Origin: Burkholderiales bacterium
Lineage (GTDB): Bacteria; Pseudomonadota; Gammaproteobacteria; Burkholderiales; Casimicrobiaceae
Reading direction: 5' to 3'
NCBI GenBank assembly: GCA_025935435.1
Contig: JAICVH010000183.1
Coordinates: forward strand, 1-5,706
DNA length: 5,706 bases
The stretch's first letter is position 1; each line of letters opens with the position of its first letter. The notes under the pieces were generated by a model, which worked only from the letters and a program-made list of their open reading frames with translations, did no database searches and had not been told where the DNA came from. Both the position numbers and the translations under genes were made by a program. Below, one piece after another: positions 1 through 5,023 of the stretch.

Positions 1-44
1 ACGGCTGGATCGAGCCGCAACAGGAACGTCTTGCGCTCCGTCAT
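1..44 (-). CDS. Arc-like (ribbon-helix-helix) DNA-binding protein, 5' end only
   Basis: Only the first 14 codons and two bases are visible before the window edge; they read MTERKTFLLRLDPA and the next codon probably encodes Val. Small Arc/MetJ-type ribbon-helix-helix proteins often start like this, with a short basic stretch leading into the DNA-contacting beta strand (KTFLLRL) and then a helix starting at LDPAV. The gene is on the same strand as the SPFH gene and begins 25 bp after its stop, so the two are probably co-transcribed. Such pairing of an SPFH protein with an Arc-like protein is, from memory, recurrent in proteobacteria, and it supports the call. The ribosome binding site is weak. 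The rest of the protein is outside the window, so function beyond likely DNA binding cannot be judged. Confidence 0.68.
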   Translation of the reverse strand, partial: MTERKTFLLRLDPA

Positions 45-69
45 CGCGGCGAATCGCCCACGCCGTGCG

Positions 70-1005
70 TCACGTGTAGAGCGTTCCGGTATTGATGACT
101 GGCTGCACCTCCGATTCGGCGCACAACACCGTCAACAGGTTGCTCACCATCGCGGCACGGCGCTCGTCGTCGAGATCGACGACTTGCCGCTCGGAGAGTT
201 CGTTCAACGCCATTTGCACCATCGACACCGCGCCATGCACGATCTTCTGCCGCGCCGAGATGATCGCCTCGGCCTGCTGGCGCCTCAGCATCACCTGCGC
301 GATTTCGGGTGCGTAGGCGAGATGCGTGATGCGCGCCTCCTCGACGATGACGCCGGCCTTTTCGAATCGCGCCTCGAGCTCCGTGACGAGCGCGCGCGTC
401 ACCGTATTGGCGCTCGCGAGCAGCGTCGGCTCGGCGGTTTCATGCGCGGCACCTTCCGCCTCGTCGTACGCGAATGACGATGCGAGATGCCGGACGGCGG
501 CCTCCGCCTGCAGCTTGACGTAGTTCTCGTAGCTGTCGACGTCGAAAAAAGCCTTCGCGGTGTCGTCGACGCGCCAGACGACGACGGCAGCGATCTCGAT
601 CGGGTTGCCACGCTTGTCGTTGACCTTGAGCCGCTCGCCATTCAGGTTGCGTGCGCGAAGCGACAGTTTTTTCCGCGTGTAAAACGGGTTGGTCGCGCGC
701 AGTCCCGCGGTTCGCGTCGTGCCGCGATAGGCGCCGAACAGTTGCAGGATCGCCGCTTCGTTCGGCTGCAACGTGTAGAGACCCGCGAGGACGAGCACGC
801 CGACGCCCGCGATGCCGAGCGCAAGCAGCAGCATGCCCGCGCTGACCGGCCCGCGTACCGCACGGGCGCTTGCGACGACATCGAAGGCGAGCCACGCGGC
901 GACGAGCAGCAGCGCGAGCCCCACCGCGAGCGCCAGGAAACCGCTGTACGTGCCGACGGAACGCTCGCTGTGCGTATCCTTGGCAATGCCCGTTACTGCT
1001 TGCAT
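70..1005 (-). CDS. SPFH/band-7 domain membrane protein
   Basis: A 311-residue stomatin/prohibitin-type (SPFH, band 7) protein, probably an inner-membrane scaffold. Two hydrophobic segments at about residues 20-45 and 55-79 should anchor it. The SPFH domain starts at about residue 80 (LQPNEAAILQLFGAYRGT) and continues through NPFYTRKKLSLRARN (106-120), the ERLKVNDKRGNPIEI strand region (124-138) and the YENYVKLQAEAAVRHLA helix (159-175). A charged helical segment follows (about 205-275, including RRQQAEAIISARQKIV), as in stomatin-like proteins that oligomerise. The ATG at 1005 is preceded by GGGAGA at a 5-nt spacing, which fixes the start. The CDF gene lies 54 bp upstream on the same strand, and the Arc-like gene follows after 25 bp. 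A candidate promoter with three phased TGATAT hexamers lies directly upstream, so the gene may be regulated separately from CDF. The family is clear; the cellular role is not known. Confidence 0.9.
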   Translation of the reverse strand: MQAVTGIAKDTHSERSVGTYSGFLALAVGLALLLVAAWLAFDVVASARAVRGPVSAGMLLLALGIAGVGVLVLAGLYTLQPNEAAILQLFGAYRGTTRTAGLRATNPFYTRKKLSLRARNLNGERLKVNDKRGNPIEIAAVVVWRVDDTAKAFFDVDSYENYVKLQAEAAVRHLASSFAYDEAEGAAHETAEPTLLASANTVTRALVTELEARFEKAGVIVEEARITHLAYAPEIAQVMLRRQQAEAIISARQKIVHGAVSMVQMALNELSERQVVDLDDERRAAMVSNLLTVLCAESEVQPVINTGTLYT

Positions 1006-1010
1006 GACGA

Positions 1011-1016
1011 TCTCCC
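1011..1016 (-). promoter_or_regulatory. Shine-Dalgarno of the SPFH gene
   Basis: Read on the minus strand this is GGGAGA, followed by five bases (TCGTC) and the ATG at 1005. It is a far better ribosome binding site than that of any other annotated start in the window and decides the SPFH start. Confidence 0.75.
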
Positions 1017-1034
1017 GCGACGCCCGACAGGGGC

Positions 1035-1062
1035 ATATCAGGATGATATCACGCCAATATCA
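1035..1062 (-). repeat. Three direct TGATAT hexamers phased at 11 bp (candidate operator)
   Basis: On the minus strand TGATAT occurs at 1062-1057, 1051-1046 and 1040-1035, each start exactly 11 bases from the next. The middle copy extends to the 8-bp palindrome TGATATCA (1044-1051). The spacing is about one DNA helical turn, which puts all three on one face. The array overlaps the candidate -10 box of the SPFH gene and the stop codon of the CDF gene (1060-1062). AT-rich repeats stand out strongly in this GC-rich sequence. A cooperative DNA-binding regulator is the simplest explanation; its identity cannot be read from the window. Confidence 0.6.
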
Positions 1063-1073
1063 ACGGCCGTCAA
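1043..1073 (-). promoter_or_regulatory. Candidate promoter of the SPFH gene
   Basis: On the minus strand there is a -35-like TTGACG (1073-1068), a 19-base spacer, and TATCAT (1048-1043), which matches TATAAT at five of six positions. It is preceded by TG one base upstream, as in an extended -10. The start of transcription would fall near 1036, giving a leader of about 30 bases that contains the GGGAGA ribosome binding site. The -35 lies inside the last codons of the CDF gene. The spacer is longer than ideal, so this is a prediction only. Confidence 0.45.
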
Positions 1074-2034
1074 CCCCTTCCGCCGGCGCGATCGGAATGA
1101 CCCGGCGATCGCCGTACGGTGCGTCCACCGGCCATGACGGCTGCAGCGTCACGTGATCGATCGCGAAGCGTGACGCCAGCATCGCGCGCGCGTCGCCGAG
1201 GATGCGCGGCCACGCGTCGCCGTCGTCGATCGCGACGTGCGCGGACAACGCGGCATGCTGCGCGCTCATGTGCCACACGTGCAGGTCGTGAACGCCGGTG
1301 ACGCCGCGCACCTGCGTCAGCGCCGTGCCGATCGCCTGGTAGTCGAGATGCGACGGCACGCCCTCCATCAGCACGCCGGTCGTCTTGGCGAGCAGGCGCC
1401 ACGTCGAGCGCAGGATCAGCATCGCCGTCACGAGCGACAGGATCGGATCGATCGGCGTCCAACCCGTCGTGAGGATCACCGCACCGGCGACGAGCGCGCC
1501 GACCGAGCCCAGCGCGTCGGAGAGCACGTGCAGCAGTGCACTATGGGCGCTGTCCGACGACGGCGCGCGCGACAGCATCCACGCGGTCCCCAGGTTGATC
1601 GCGAGTCCGACGGCCGCGATGCCGAGCACCGCGCCGCCGGCGACCGGCGACGGATGAGCGATCCGCGCGACCGCTTCGATGACGATGAATGCAACGAGCA
1701 GCAGCAGCGCGATCGCATTGACGAACGCCGCCAGCACCTCGGCGCGCGCGTAGCCGTACGAGGCACGCGGCGACGGCGGTCGGCGCGCAACCCATTGCGC
1801 GAACAGCGCCAGGCCGAGCGCCGCGGCGTCGGTCGCCATATGGCCTGCGTCGGACAACAGCGCGAGCGACCCGGCGAGCCATCCGCCCACTGCCTCGACG
1901 ATCGCATAGCCGCCGGTCAGTGCCAGCGCCGATGCCAGCGCGCGCATCGTCGTGGCGCTCGGCGCGATCTGATGATCGTGCGCGTCGCCGTCGTGCGCGT
2001 GCAGCGATTCGTCGTGGGAATGCCTATGGCTCAT
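1060..2034 (-). CDS. CDF-family cation (probably Zn) efflux transporter
   Basis: A 324-residue cation diffusion facilitator that exchanges cytoplasmic divalent metal, probably zinc, for protons across the inner membrane. The N-terminus is His-rich (seven His in residues 3-21, MSHRHSHDESLHAHDGDAHD), as in many zinc CDFs. Six membrane helices are recognisable between about residues 30 and 210. The transport site is present as H65-x3-D69 in helix 2 (SDAGHMATD) and H169-x3-D173 in helix 5 (HVLSDALGS), the His/Asp pattern of ZitB/ZnT-type zinc transporters. A cytoplasmic C-terminal domain (about 220-300) carries GVHDLHVWHMSAQHAALSAH. The reading frame stays open upstream, but the ATG at 2034 is chosen because it gives the family-typical His-rich start and family-typical length; its ribosome binding site is weak. 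It is divergent from rnfB and 54 bp upstream of the SPFH gene. No Zur-like operator was seen. Specificity for Zn rather than Co, Cd or Fe is inferred. Confidence 0.93.
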   Translation of the reverse strand: MSHRHSHDESLHAHDGDAHDHQIAPSATTMRALASALALTGGYAIVEAVGGWLAGSLALLSDAGHMATDAAALGLALFAQWVARRPPSPRASYGYARAEVLAAFVNAIALLLLVAFIVIEAVARIAHPSPVAGGAVLGIAAVGLAINLGTAWMLSRAPSSDSAHSALLHVLSDALGSVGALVAGAVILTTGWTPIDPILSLVTAMLILRSTWRLLAKTTGVLMEGVPSHLDYQAIGTALTQVRGVTGVHDLHVWHMSAQHAALSAHVAIDDGDAWPRILGDARAMLASRFAIDHVTLQPSWPVDAPYGDRRVIPIAPAEGVDGR

Positions 2035-2088
2035 CGCCGTAAATGCGGTTCGCGTAAAGCGCGGGAGCGTCCCTAAAATAGCACCGTC
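2035..2088. promoter_or_regulatory. Divergent CDF/rnfB promoter region
   Basis: This 54-bp gap must hold start signals for both directions, unless parts lie inside the genes. On the plus strand TAAAAT (2074-2079) matches the -10 consensus at five of six positions, with only nine bases between it and the rnfB ATG at 2089; no Shine-Dalgarno fits there, so the rnfB message is probably leaderless or nearly so. No convincing -35 is present (TTCGCG at 2049-2054 is the nearest). The same AT-rich tract reads TATTTT on the minus strand (2080-2075) and could serve the CDF gene. Just before the -10 is an 11-bp inverted repeat GGGA-N3-TCCC (2063-2073), and CGTAAA occurs twice (2038-2043, 2053-2058). Whether either is an operator is unknown. 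Confidence 0.5.
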
Positions 2089-2724
2089 ATGATCCGCGCG
2101 TCCGACCTCGCCGATCGTATCGACGACCTCCTGCCGCAAACGCAGTGCACGCGCTGCGGCTACGCCGGTTGCCGTCCGTACGCGGAAGCCATCGCCGACG
2201 ATGCCGTGGACATCGATCGCTGTCCGCCGGGCGGCGATGCAACGATCATTGCGCTCGCAGCATTGCTCGGTCGATCCGCTCCGCCGCTCGATACGTCGCG
2301 CGGTTTGCCAGGGCCGCTCCAGGTCGCGCGTATCGACGAGGACGCGTGCATTGGCTGCACGCTCTGCATCCAGGCATGTCCGGTAGATGCGATCGTCGGC
2401 GCACCGAAACGGATGCACGGCGTGCTCGCGTCGCTGTGCAGCGGTTGCGAGCTCTGTATCGCGCCATGCCCGGTCGATTGCATTGCGCTGGTGCCGGCGC
2501 AGCGCGAATGGACGCACCGGGATGCGCTCGCCGCGCGTGCGCGGCATGCGACGCAGCGACAACGGCTCGCGGCAGTGGCTGCGTCGCGGATCGACACGAC
2601 CGAAGCGCGCAAGCGCGACACGGCCGTCGCCGCGGCGTTGGCGCGCGCACGCGCGCGACGCGCACCCCTGGATCCTGCTTCCGATGCGTTCGTGGCAGGT
2701 ACGAACAAGCGACCTGTCGTGTGA
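2089..2724 (+). CDS. rnfB: RnfB-like soluble polyferredoxin
   Basis: A 211-residue iron-sulfur electron carrier related to RnfB/RsxB, the cytoplasm-facing ferredoxin subunit of the Rnf complex. A 4Fe-4S domain of the Fe-S/DUF-type comes first, with C20, C23, C28 and C45 (QCTRCGYAGC ... RCPPGG). Two bacterial ferredoxin modules follow: C87-x2-C90-x2-C93-x3-C97 and C117-x2-C120-x2-C123-x3-C127, each followed by a Pro. Three 4Fe-4S clusters are therefore expected. The N-terminal membrane helix of classical RnfB is absent: the protein starts with MIRASDLADRIDDLLPQTQC, so it should be soluble. The C-terminal 70 residues are Ala/Arg-rich and probably form a charged helix. No rnfA, C, D, G or E is in the window. 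The order rnfB-(TPR)-nth recalls the rsx-nth operon of E. coli. The ATG at 2089 has no ribosome binding site and a -10 box only nine bases upstream. The family is certain; the electron partner is unknown. Confidence 0.9.
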   Translation: MIRASDLADRIDDLLPQTQCTRCGYAGCRPYAEAIADDAVDIDRCPPGGDATIIALAALLGRSAPPLDTSRGLPGPLQVARIDEDACIGCTLCIQACPVDAIVGAPKRMHGVLASLCSGCELCIAPCPVDCIALVPAQREWTHRDALAARARHATQRQRLAAVAASRIDTTEARKRDTAVAAALARARARRAPLDPASDAFVAGTNKRPVV

Positions 2725-2764
2725 CTGGTTCGGGCGACCTGATGAAGACGACCGCGTGATCGCG

Positions 2765-3739
2765 ATGCGTCACCGCATTGCGCGCACGTCGCGCCGCGCC
2801 CTGTTCCTGCTGTTGATTGGTTTTTCTGTCGCGGGAGCCACGATGGACAATGCGGACGATTACTCGCAAGTTCTCGATGCGCTGTGGGATTTCAACGACC
2901 CCGCCGCATCGGAGGTGCGCTTTCGCAGCGAAGCTGCCCGTCACCCAGGTGATTCGCGCGCAGCGATCGAGGCGTCGACCCAGGTCGCGCGCGCGCAAGG
3001 CTTGCAGCGCCGCTTTGCGGAGACCGACGCGACGCTGGATGGCGTCGAACGCGCGCTGGCCGCACAGCCACCGCGCGTGCGCGTCCGGTACCTGCTCGAG
3101 CGCGGCCGGCGGCAGAATTCGAGCGGACATGCGGCAAAGGCGAGCGTCTGGTTCGAGCAGGCGCTCGCCGCATCGGCCAACGACGAGCTTCCGGGCGCCT
3201 CGTTTTACCGCGTCGATGCGCTGCACATGCTGGCGATCGCCGCTCCGCCGGAGCGACAGCTCGATTGGCATCGCCGGGCGCTTGCGGCGGCCGAAGCGGC
3301 GCCGGACGCGCGCACGCGCGGCTGGCGCGGATCGCTGCTGCACAATCTGGGCTGGACGCTGCACGATCGCGGTGAATTCGCGGGCGCGCTCGATTACTGG
3401 CGACAGGCACTCGCCGCGCGTGAAGCCGCCGGTGATGTGTCCCGCACGCGGATCGCGCGGTGGACCGTTGCGCGCGGTCTGCGCTCGCTCGGCAAACTCG
3501 ACGAGGCGGAGGCGATGCAACGCGCGCTTGCCGACGAGCTCGATGCGGCGAAGGCGCCGGACGGGTATGTGTTCGAGGAACTCGCTGAAATCGCCGTCGC
3601 GCGCGGCGATCGTGCGGCGGCGCAACCTTGGGCTGCGAAGGCATCCGCGTTGCTCGGTAACGATGCGGATCTGCAGGCCAGCGATCCGGCGCGGCTTGCC
3701 CGCCTCGCGGAGCTCGCACGACCGCGTGCTGCGCAATGA
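2765..3739 (+). CDS. Exported TPR-repeat protein
   Basis: A 324-residue protein of unknown specific function. The N-terminus looks like a signal peptide: basic MRHRIARTSRR, hydrophobic ALFLLLIGFSVAGA and possible cleavage after residue 25 (AGA). An SRRALFL stretch faintly resembles a twin-arginine motif, but a Sec signal fits as well. The rest is helical with degenerate tetratricopeptide-like repeats at about residues 65-98, 104-137, 146-178, 188-221, 229-262 and 268-298; the clearest is LLHNLGWTLHDRGEFAGALDYWRQAL (191-216). TPR proteins bind partner proteins. The frame is open far upstream, so the start is a choice: ATG 2765 keeps the whole signal peptide, an in-frame GTG at 2756 is possible, and ATG 2843 (residue 27) has a much better ribosome binding site but removes the signal. 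The gene begins 40 bp after rnfB and its TGA overlaps the nth ATG (ATGA at 3736-3739), so it is translationally coupled to nth. Confidence 0.82.
   Translation: MRHRIARTSRRALFLLLIGFSVAGATMDNADDYSQVLDALWDFNDPAASEVRFRSEAARHPGDSRAAIEASTQVARAQGLQRRFAETDATLDGVERALAAQPPRVRVRYLLERGRRQNSSGHAAKASVWFEQALAASANDELPGASFYRVDALHMLAIAAPPERQLDWHRRALAAAEAAPDARTRGWRGSLLHNLGWTLHDRGEFAGALDYWRQALAAREAAGDVSRTRIARWTVARGLRSLGKLDEAEAMQRALADELDAAKAPDGYVFEELAEIAVARGDRAAAQPWAAKASALLGNDADLQASDPARLARLAELARPRAAQ
2833..2837 (+). promoter_or_regulatory. Internal Shine-Dalgarno before codon 27 of the TPR gene
   Basis: GGGAG is followed by five bases (CCACG) and then an in-frame ATG at 2843, codon 27 of the TPR gene. Nothing comparable precedes the ATG at 2765 or the GTG at 2756. 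Starting here would produce a protein without the signal peptide. The bases also encode Ala-Gly-Ala of the signal, so the match may be chance. Confidence 0.4.
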
Positions 3740-4509
3740 ACCCGCAGAAGCGCCGCGAAATCTTCGCGCGCCTGCGCGCGGCGAATCCGCATCCGAAAAG
3801 CGAACTCGAGCACCGCTCGCCGTTTGAACTGCTCGTCGCCGTCGTGCTGTCGGCGCAGGCGACCGACAAGGGCGTGAACAAGGCGACCGAACGGCTGTTT
3901 CCGGTCGCCAACACGCCGCGCGCCATTCTGCAGCTTGGCGTGGACGGCTTGATCCCGTACATCAGCTCGATCGGCCTCTACAACATGAAAGCGAAGAACG
4001 TCGTCGCGCTGTCGCAGATCCTGCAGGATGAATACGGTGGCCAGGTGCCGCGCGATCGCGAGTCGCTCGAAAAGTTGCCGGGCGTCGGGCGCAAGACGGC
4101 CAATGTGGTACTGAACGTCGCGTTCGGCGAGCCCACGATCGCCGTCGACACGCACGTGTTTCGCGTCGCGAACCGCACGCGCATTGCACCCGGCAGCGAT
4201 CCGCTCGAAGTCGAAGCGGGCCTGATGAAGTTCACGCCGGACGAATTCCGGCTGCACGCGCACCACTGGCTGATCCTGCACGGTCGCTACGTGTGCATTG
4301 CGCGCGTGCCGAAGTGTCCGCAATGCATCATCGCGGATCTCTGCGAATACCGGCCGAAAACGCGTGCGCTGCCAGGGCCGCCTGCGCTCGAATCGCTGCC
4401 GCTCAAGCCGCGGGCGGTCGCATCGCTGCCGCAGAAGCCGCGCGCGGTCGAATCGCTACCCCAGAAGCCGCGGGCGGTCGAGCCGGTTCGCAAGCGGCGC
4501 GCCAGATAA
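3736..4509 (+). CDS. nth: Endonuclease III (DNA glycosylase/AP lyase) with extra C-terminal tail
   Basis: Base-excision repair enzyme that removes oxidised pyrimidines from DNA and cuts the resulting abasic site. The helix-hairpin-helix is LEKLPGVGRKTANVVL (111-126), with the catalytic lysine K120, and the catalytic aspartate D138 lies in TIAVDTHVFRV. The C-terminal 4Fe-4S cluster ligands are C187-x6-C194-x2-C197-x5-C203. All six positions coincide with the numbering known for E. coli Nth, so the core is intact and the start is right. The protein has 257 residues against 211 in E. coli: residues about 210-257 form an extra Pro/Lys/Arg-rich tail made of three 10-residue repeats (SLPxKPRAV plus Ala or Glu) and ending in VRKRRAR. 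The ATG overlaps the TGA of the TPR gene, and the TAA overlaps the ATG of the DUF1841 gene, so translation is probably coupled. The tail is likely disordered and nucleic-acid binding (inferred). Confidence 0.97.
   Translation: MNPQKRREIFARLRAANPHPKSELEHRSPFELLVAVVLSAQATDKGVNKATERLFPVANTPRAILQLGVDGLIPYISSIGLYNMKAKNVVALSQILQDEYGGQVPRDRESLEKLPGVGRKTANVVLNVAFGEPTIAVDTHVFRVANRTRIAPGSDPLEVEAGLMKFTPDEFRLHAHHWLILHGRYVCIARVPKCPQCIIADLCEYRPKTRALPGPPALESLPLKPRAVASLPQKPRAVESLPQKPRAVEPVRKRRAR
4391..4480 (+). repeat. Three tandem 30-bp repeats inside nth
   Basis: Units at 4391-4420, 4421-4450 and 4451-4480 align without gaps and each encodes ten residues of the form ESLPxKPRAV or ASLPxKPRAV. All three share the block AAGCCGCG at the same place and end in GCGGTCG. 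A worn fourth unit may precede them (4361-4390, ending CTGCGCTCG). The repeats lie after the last iron-sulfur cysteine, so gain or loss of a unit would keep the frame and spare the enzyme core. Confidence 0.9.
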
Positions 4510-4928
4510 TGTTCACGCCGACGCGCGACGAGGCGCGGCGCTTCCTGATGGATGCATGGCGCAAGCACCGCGCGGCATTGCCGTTGTCGCCGCTGGAACG
4601 CACGGCCGCGCAATTGATTGCGATCCACCCCGAGTACCACATGGCGCTCGAAGGGCCCGAGCACGTCGATCGCGATTACGCCCCGGAACAGGGCGACGTC
4701 AACCCGTTCCTGCACCTGTCGCTGCATCTCGCGGTGGCCGAGCAACTGGCGATCGATCAGCCGCCCGGGATCGTCGCGCACTACGACCGATTGTGCGCAA
4801 CGCGCGGCGACTCACATGCCGCGCTGCATGCGATCGTCGAATGCCTGGGAGAAGTGGTGTGGCAGGCGCAGCGCCTCGGCACGGCGCCCGACGCGACGCT
4901 CTACCTCGCGTGCCTTGAACGCCGGTAG
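4509..4928 (+). CDS. DUF1841 family protein
   Basis: A 139-residue, probably cytoplasmic protein that I recognise as the DUF1841 family, whose function is not known. Conserved-looking blocks are the N-terminal MFTPTRDEARRFLMDAWRKH, IHPEYHMALEG (39-49), NPFLHLSLHLAVAEQLAIDQ (65-84) with PPGI, and ECLGEVVWQAQR (111-122). There is no signal peptide or membrane segment and the sequence looks largely helical. Three HxxxH pairs (H40/H44, H69/H73, H103/H107) together with nearby Glu residues raise the possibility of a bound metal, which is inference. The ATG at 4509 overlaps the nth stop (TAATG) and there is no separate ribosome binding site, so expression should depend on nth. Linkage of nth and DUF1841 suggests a link to DNA repair or Fe-S use but does not prove it. 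The stop codon TAG (4926-4928) lies in the left arm of the inverted repeat that follows. Confidence 0.88.
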   Translation: MFTPTRDEARRFLMDAWRKHRAALPLSPLERTAAQLIAIHPEYHMALEGPEHVDRDYAPEQGDVNPFLHLSLHLAVAEQLAIDQPPGIVAHYDRLCATRGDSHAALHAIVECLGEVVWQAQRLGTAPDATLYLACLERR

Positions 4929-5015
4929 GGTCAGGCTCGACTTTCGTTTGCCGGACGATTCGATATCGACGAGCCGCGTCGCGCGGACGCAGGCGAAAGT
5001 CGAGTCTGACCCTAC
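4925..5015. repeat. Long inverted repeat, REP/MITE-like, between convergent genes
   Basis: The left arm 4925-4946 begins GTAGGGTCAGGCTCGACT and ends TTCG; the right arm 4994-5015 is its reverse complement except at one base (4935 G opposite T in place of C), a G-U pair in plus-strand RNA. With two G-U pairs and three further matches the RNA stem could extend to 27 pairs (4925-4951 with 4989-5015). The 38-47-base interior holds the palindrome TCGATATCGA (4960-4969) and a small hairpin CCGCG-TCG-CGCGG (4974-4986). Both ends start with GTAG, the tetranucleotide found at the foot of REP elements handled by RAYT transposases. It fills the gap between the two convergent genes. It could also act as a two-way terminator, but the downstream tract (TTTCT on plus, none on minus) is poor for that. 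Confidence 0.85.
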
Positions 5016-5023
5016 TTTCTAGG

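Noticed and set aside
48..58. Palindrome GGCGAATCGCC before the Arc-like gene
   Set aside because: Short and GC-rich in a GC-rich window; no second copy seen nearby and no evidence for an operator.
1237..2076. Plus-strand open frame (279 codons) opposite the CDF gene
   Set aside because: Very Arg/His-rich shadow of the CDF gene, whose transport-site residues and helices are on the minus strand.
2035..2562. Upstream extension of the CDF frame to an ATG at 2562
   Set aside because: It would add 176 residues, resembling no known domain, overlapping rnfB on the other strand; the His-rich start at 2034 is family-typical.
2742..2759. Five-codon open frame (ATG AAG ACG ACC GCG stop) before the TPR gene, as a possible leader peptide
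   Set aside because: No ribosome binding site and no attenuator-like structure nearby; too short to support.
2387..2764. Upstream extension of the TPR frame into rnfB
   Set aside because: The added residues lie almost wholly within rnfB in another frame, are Arg/Ser-rich and would bury the signal peptide.
2246..3736. Long minus-strand open frame (496 codons) opposite rnfB and the TPR gene
   Set aside because: It is Arg-rich, low-complexity and resembles no family I know, while the plus strand carries clear iron-sulfur motifs and TPR repeats. Such antisense frames are expected in GC-rich DNA.
3394..4323. Minus-strand open frame (309 codons) opposite nth
   Set aside because: Shadow of nth; the plus strand contains every catalytic and cluster residue.
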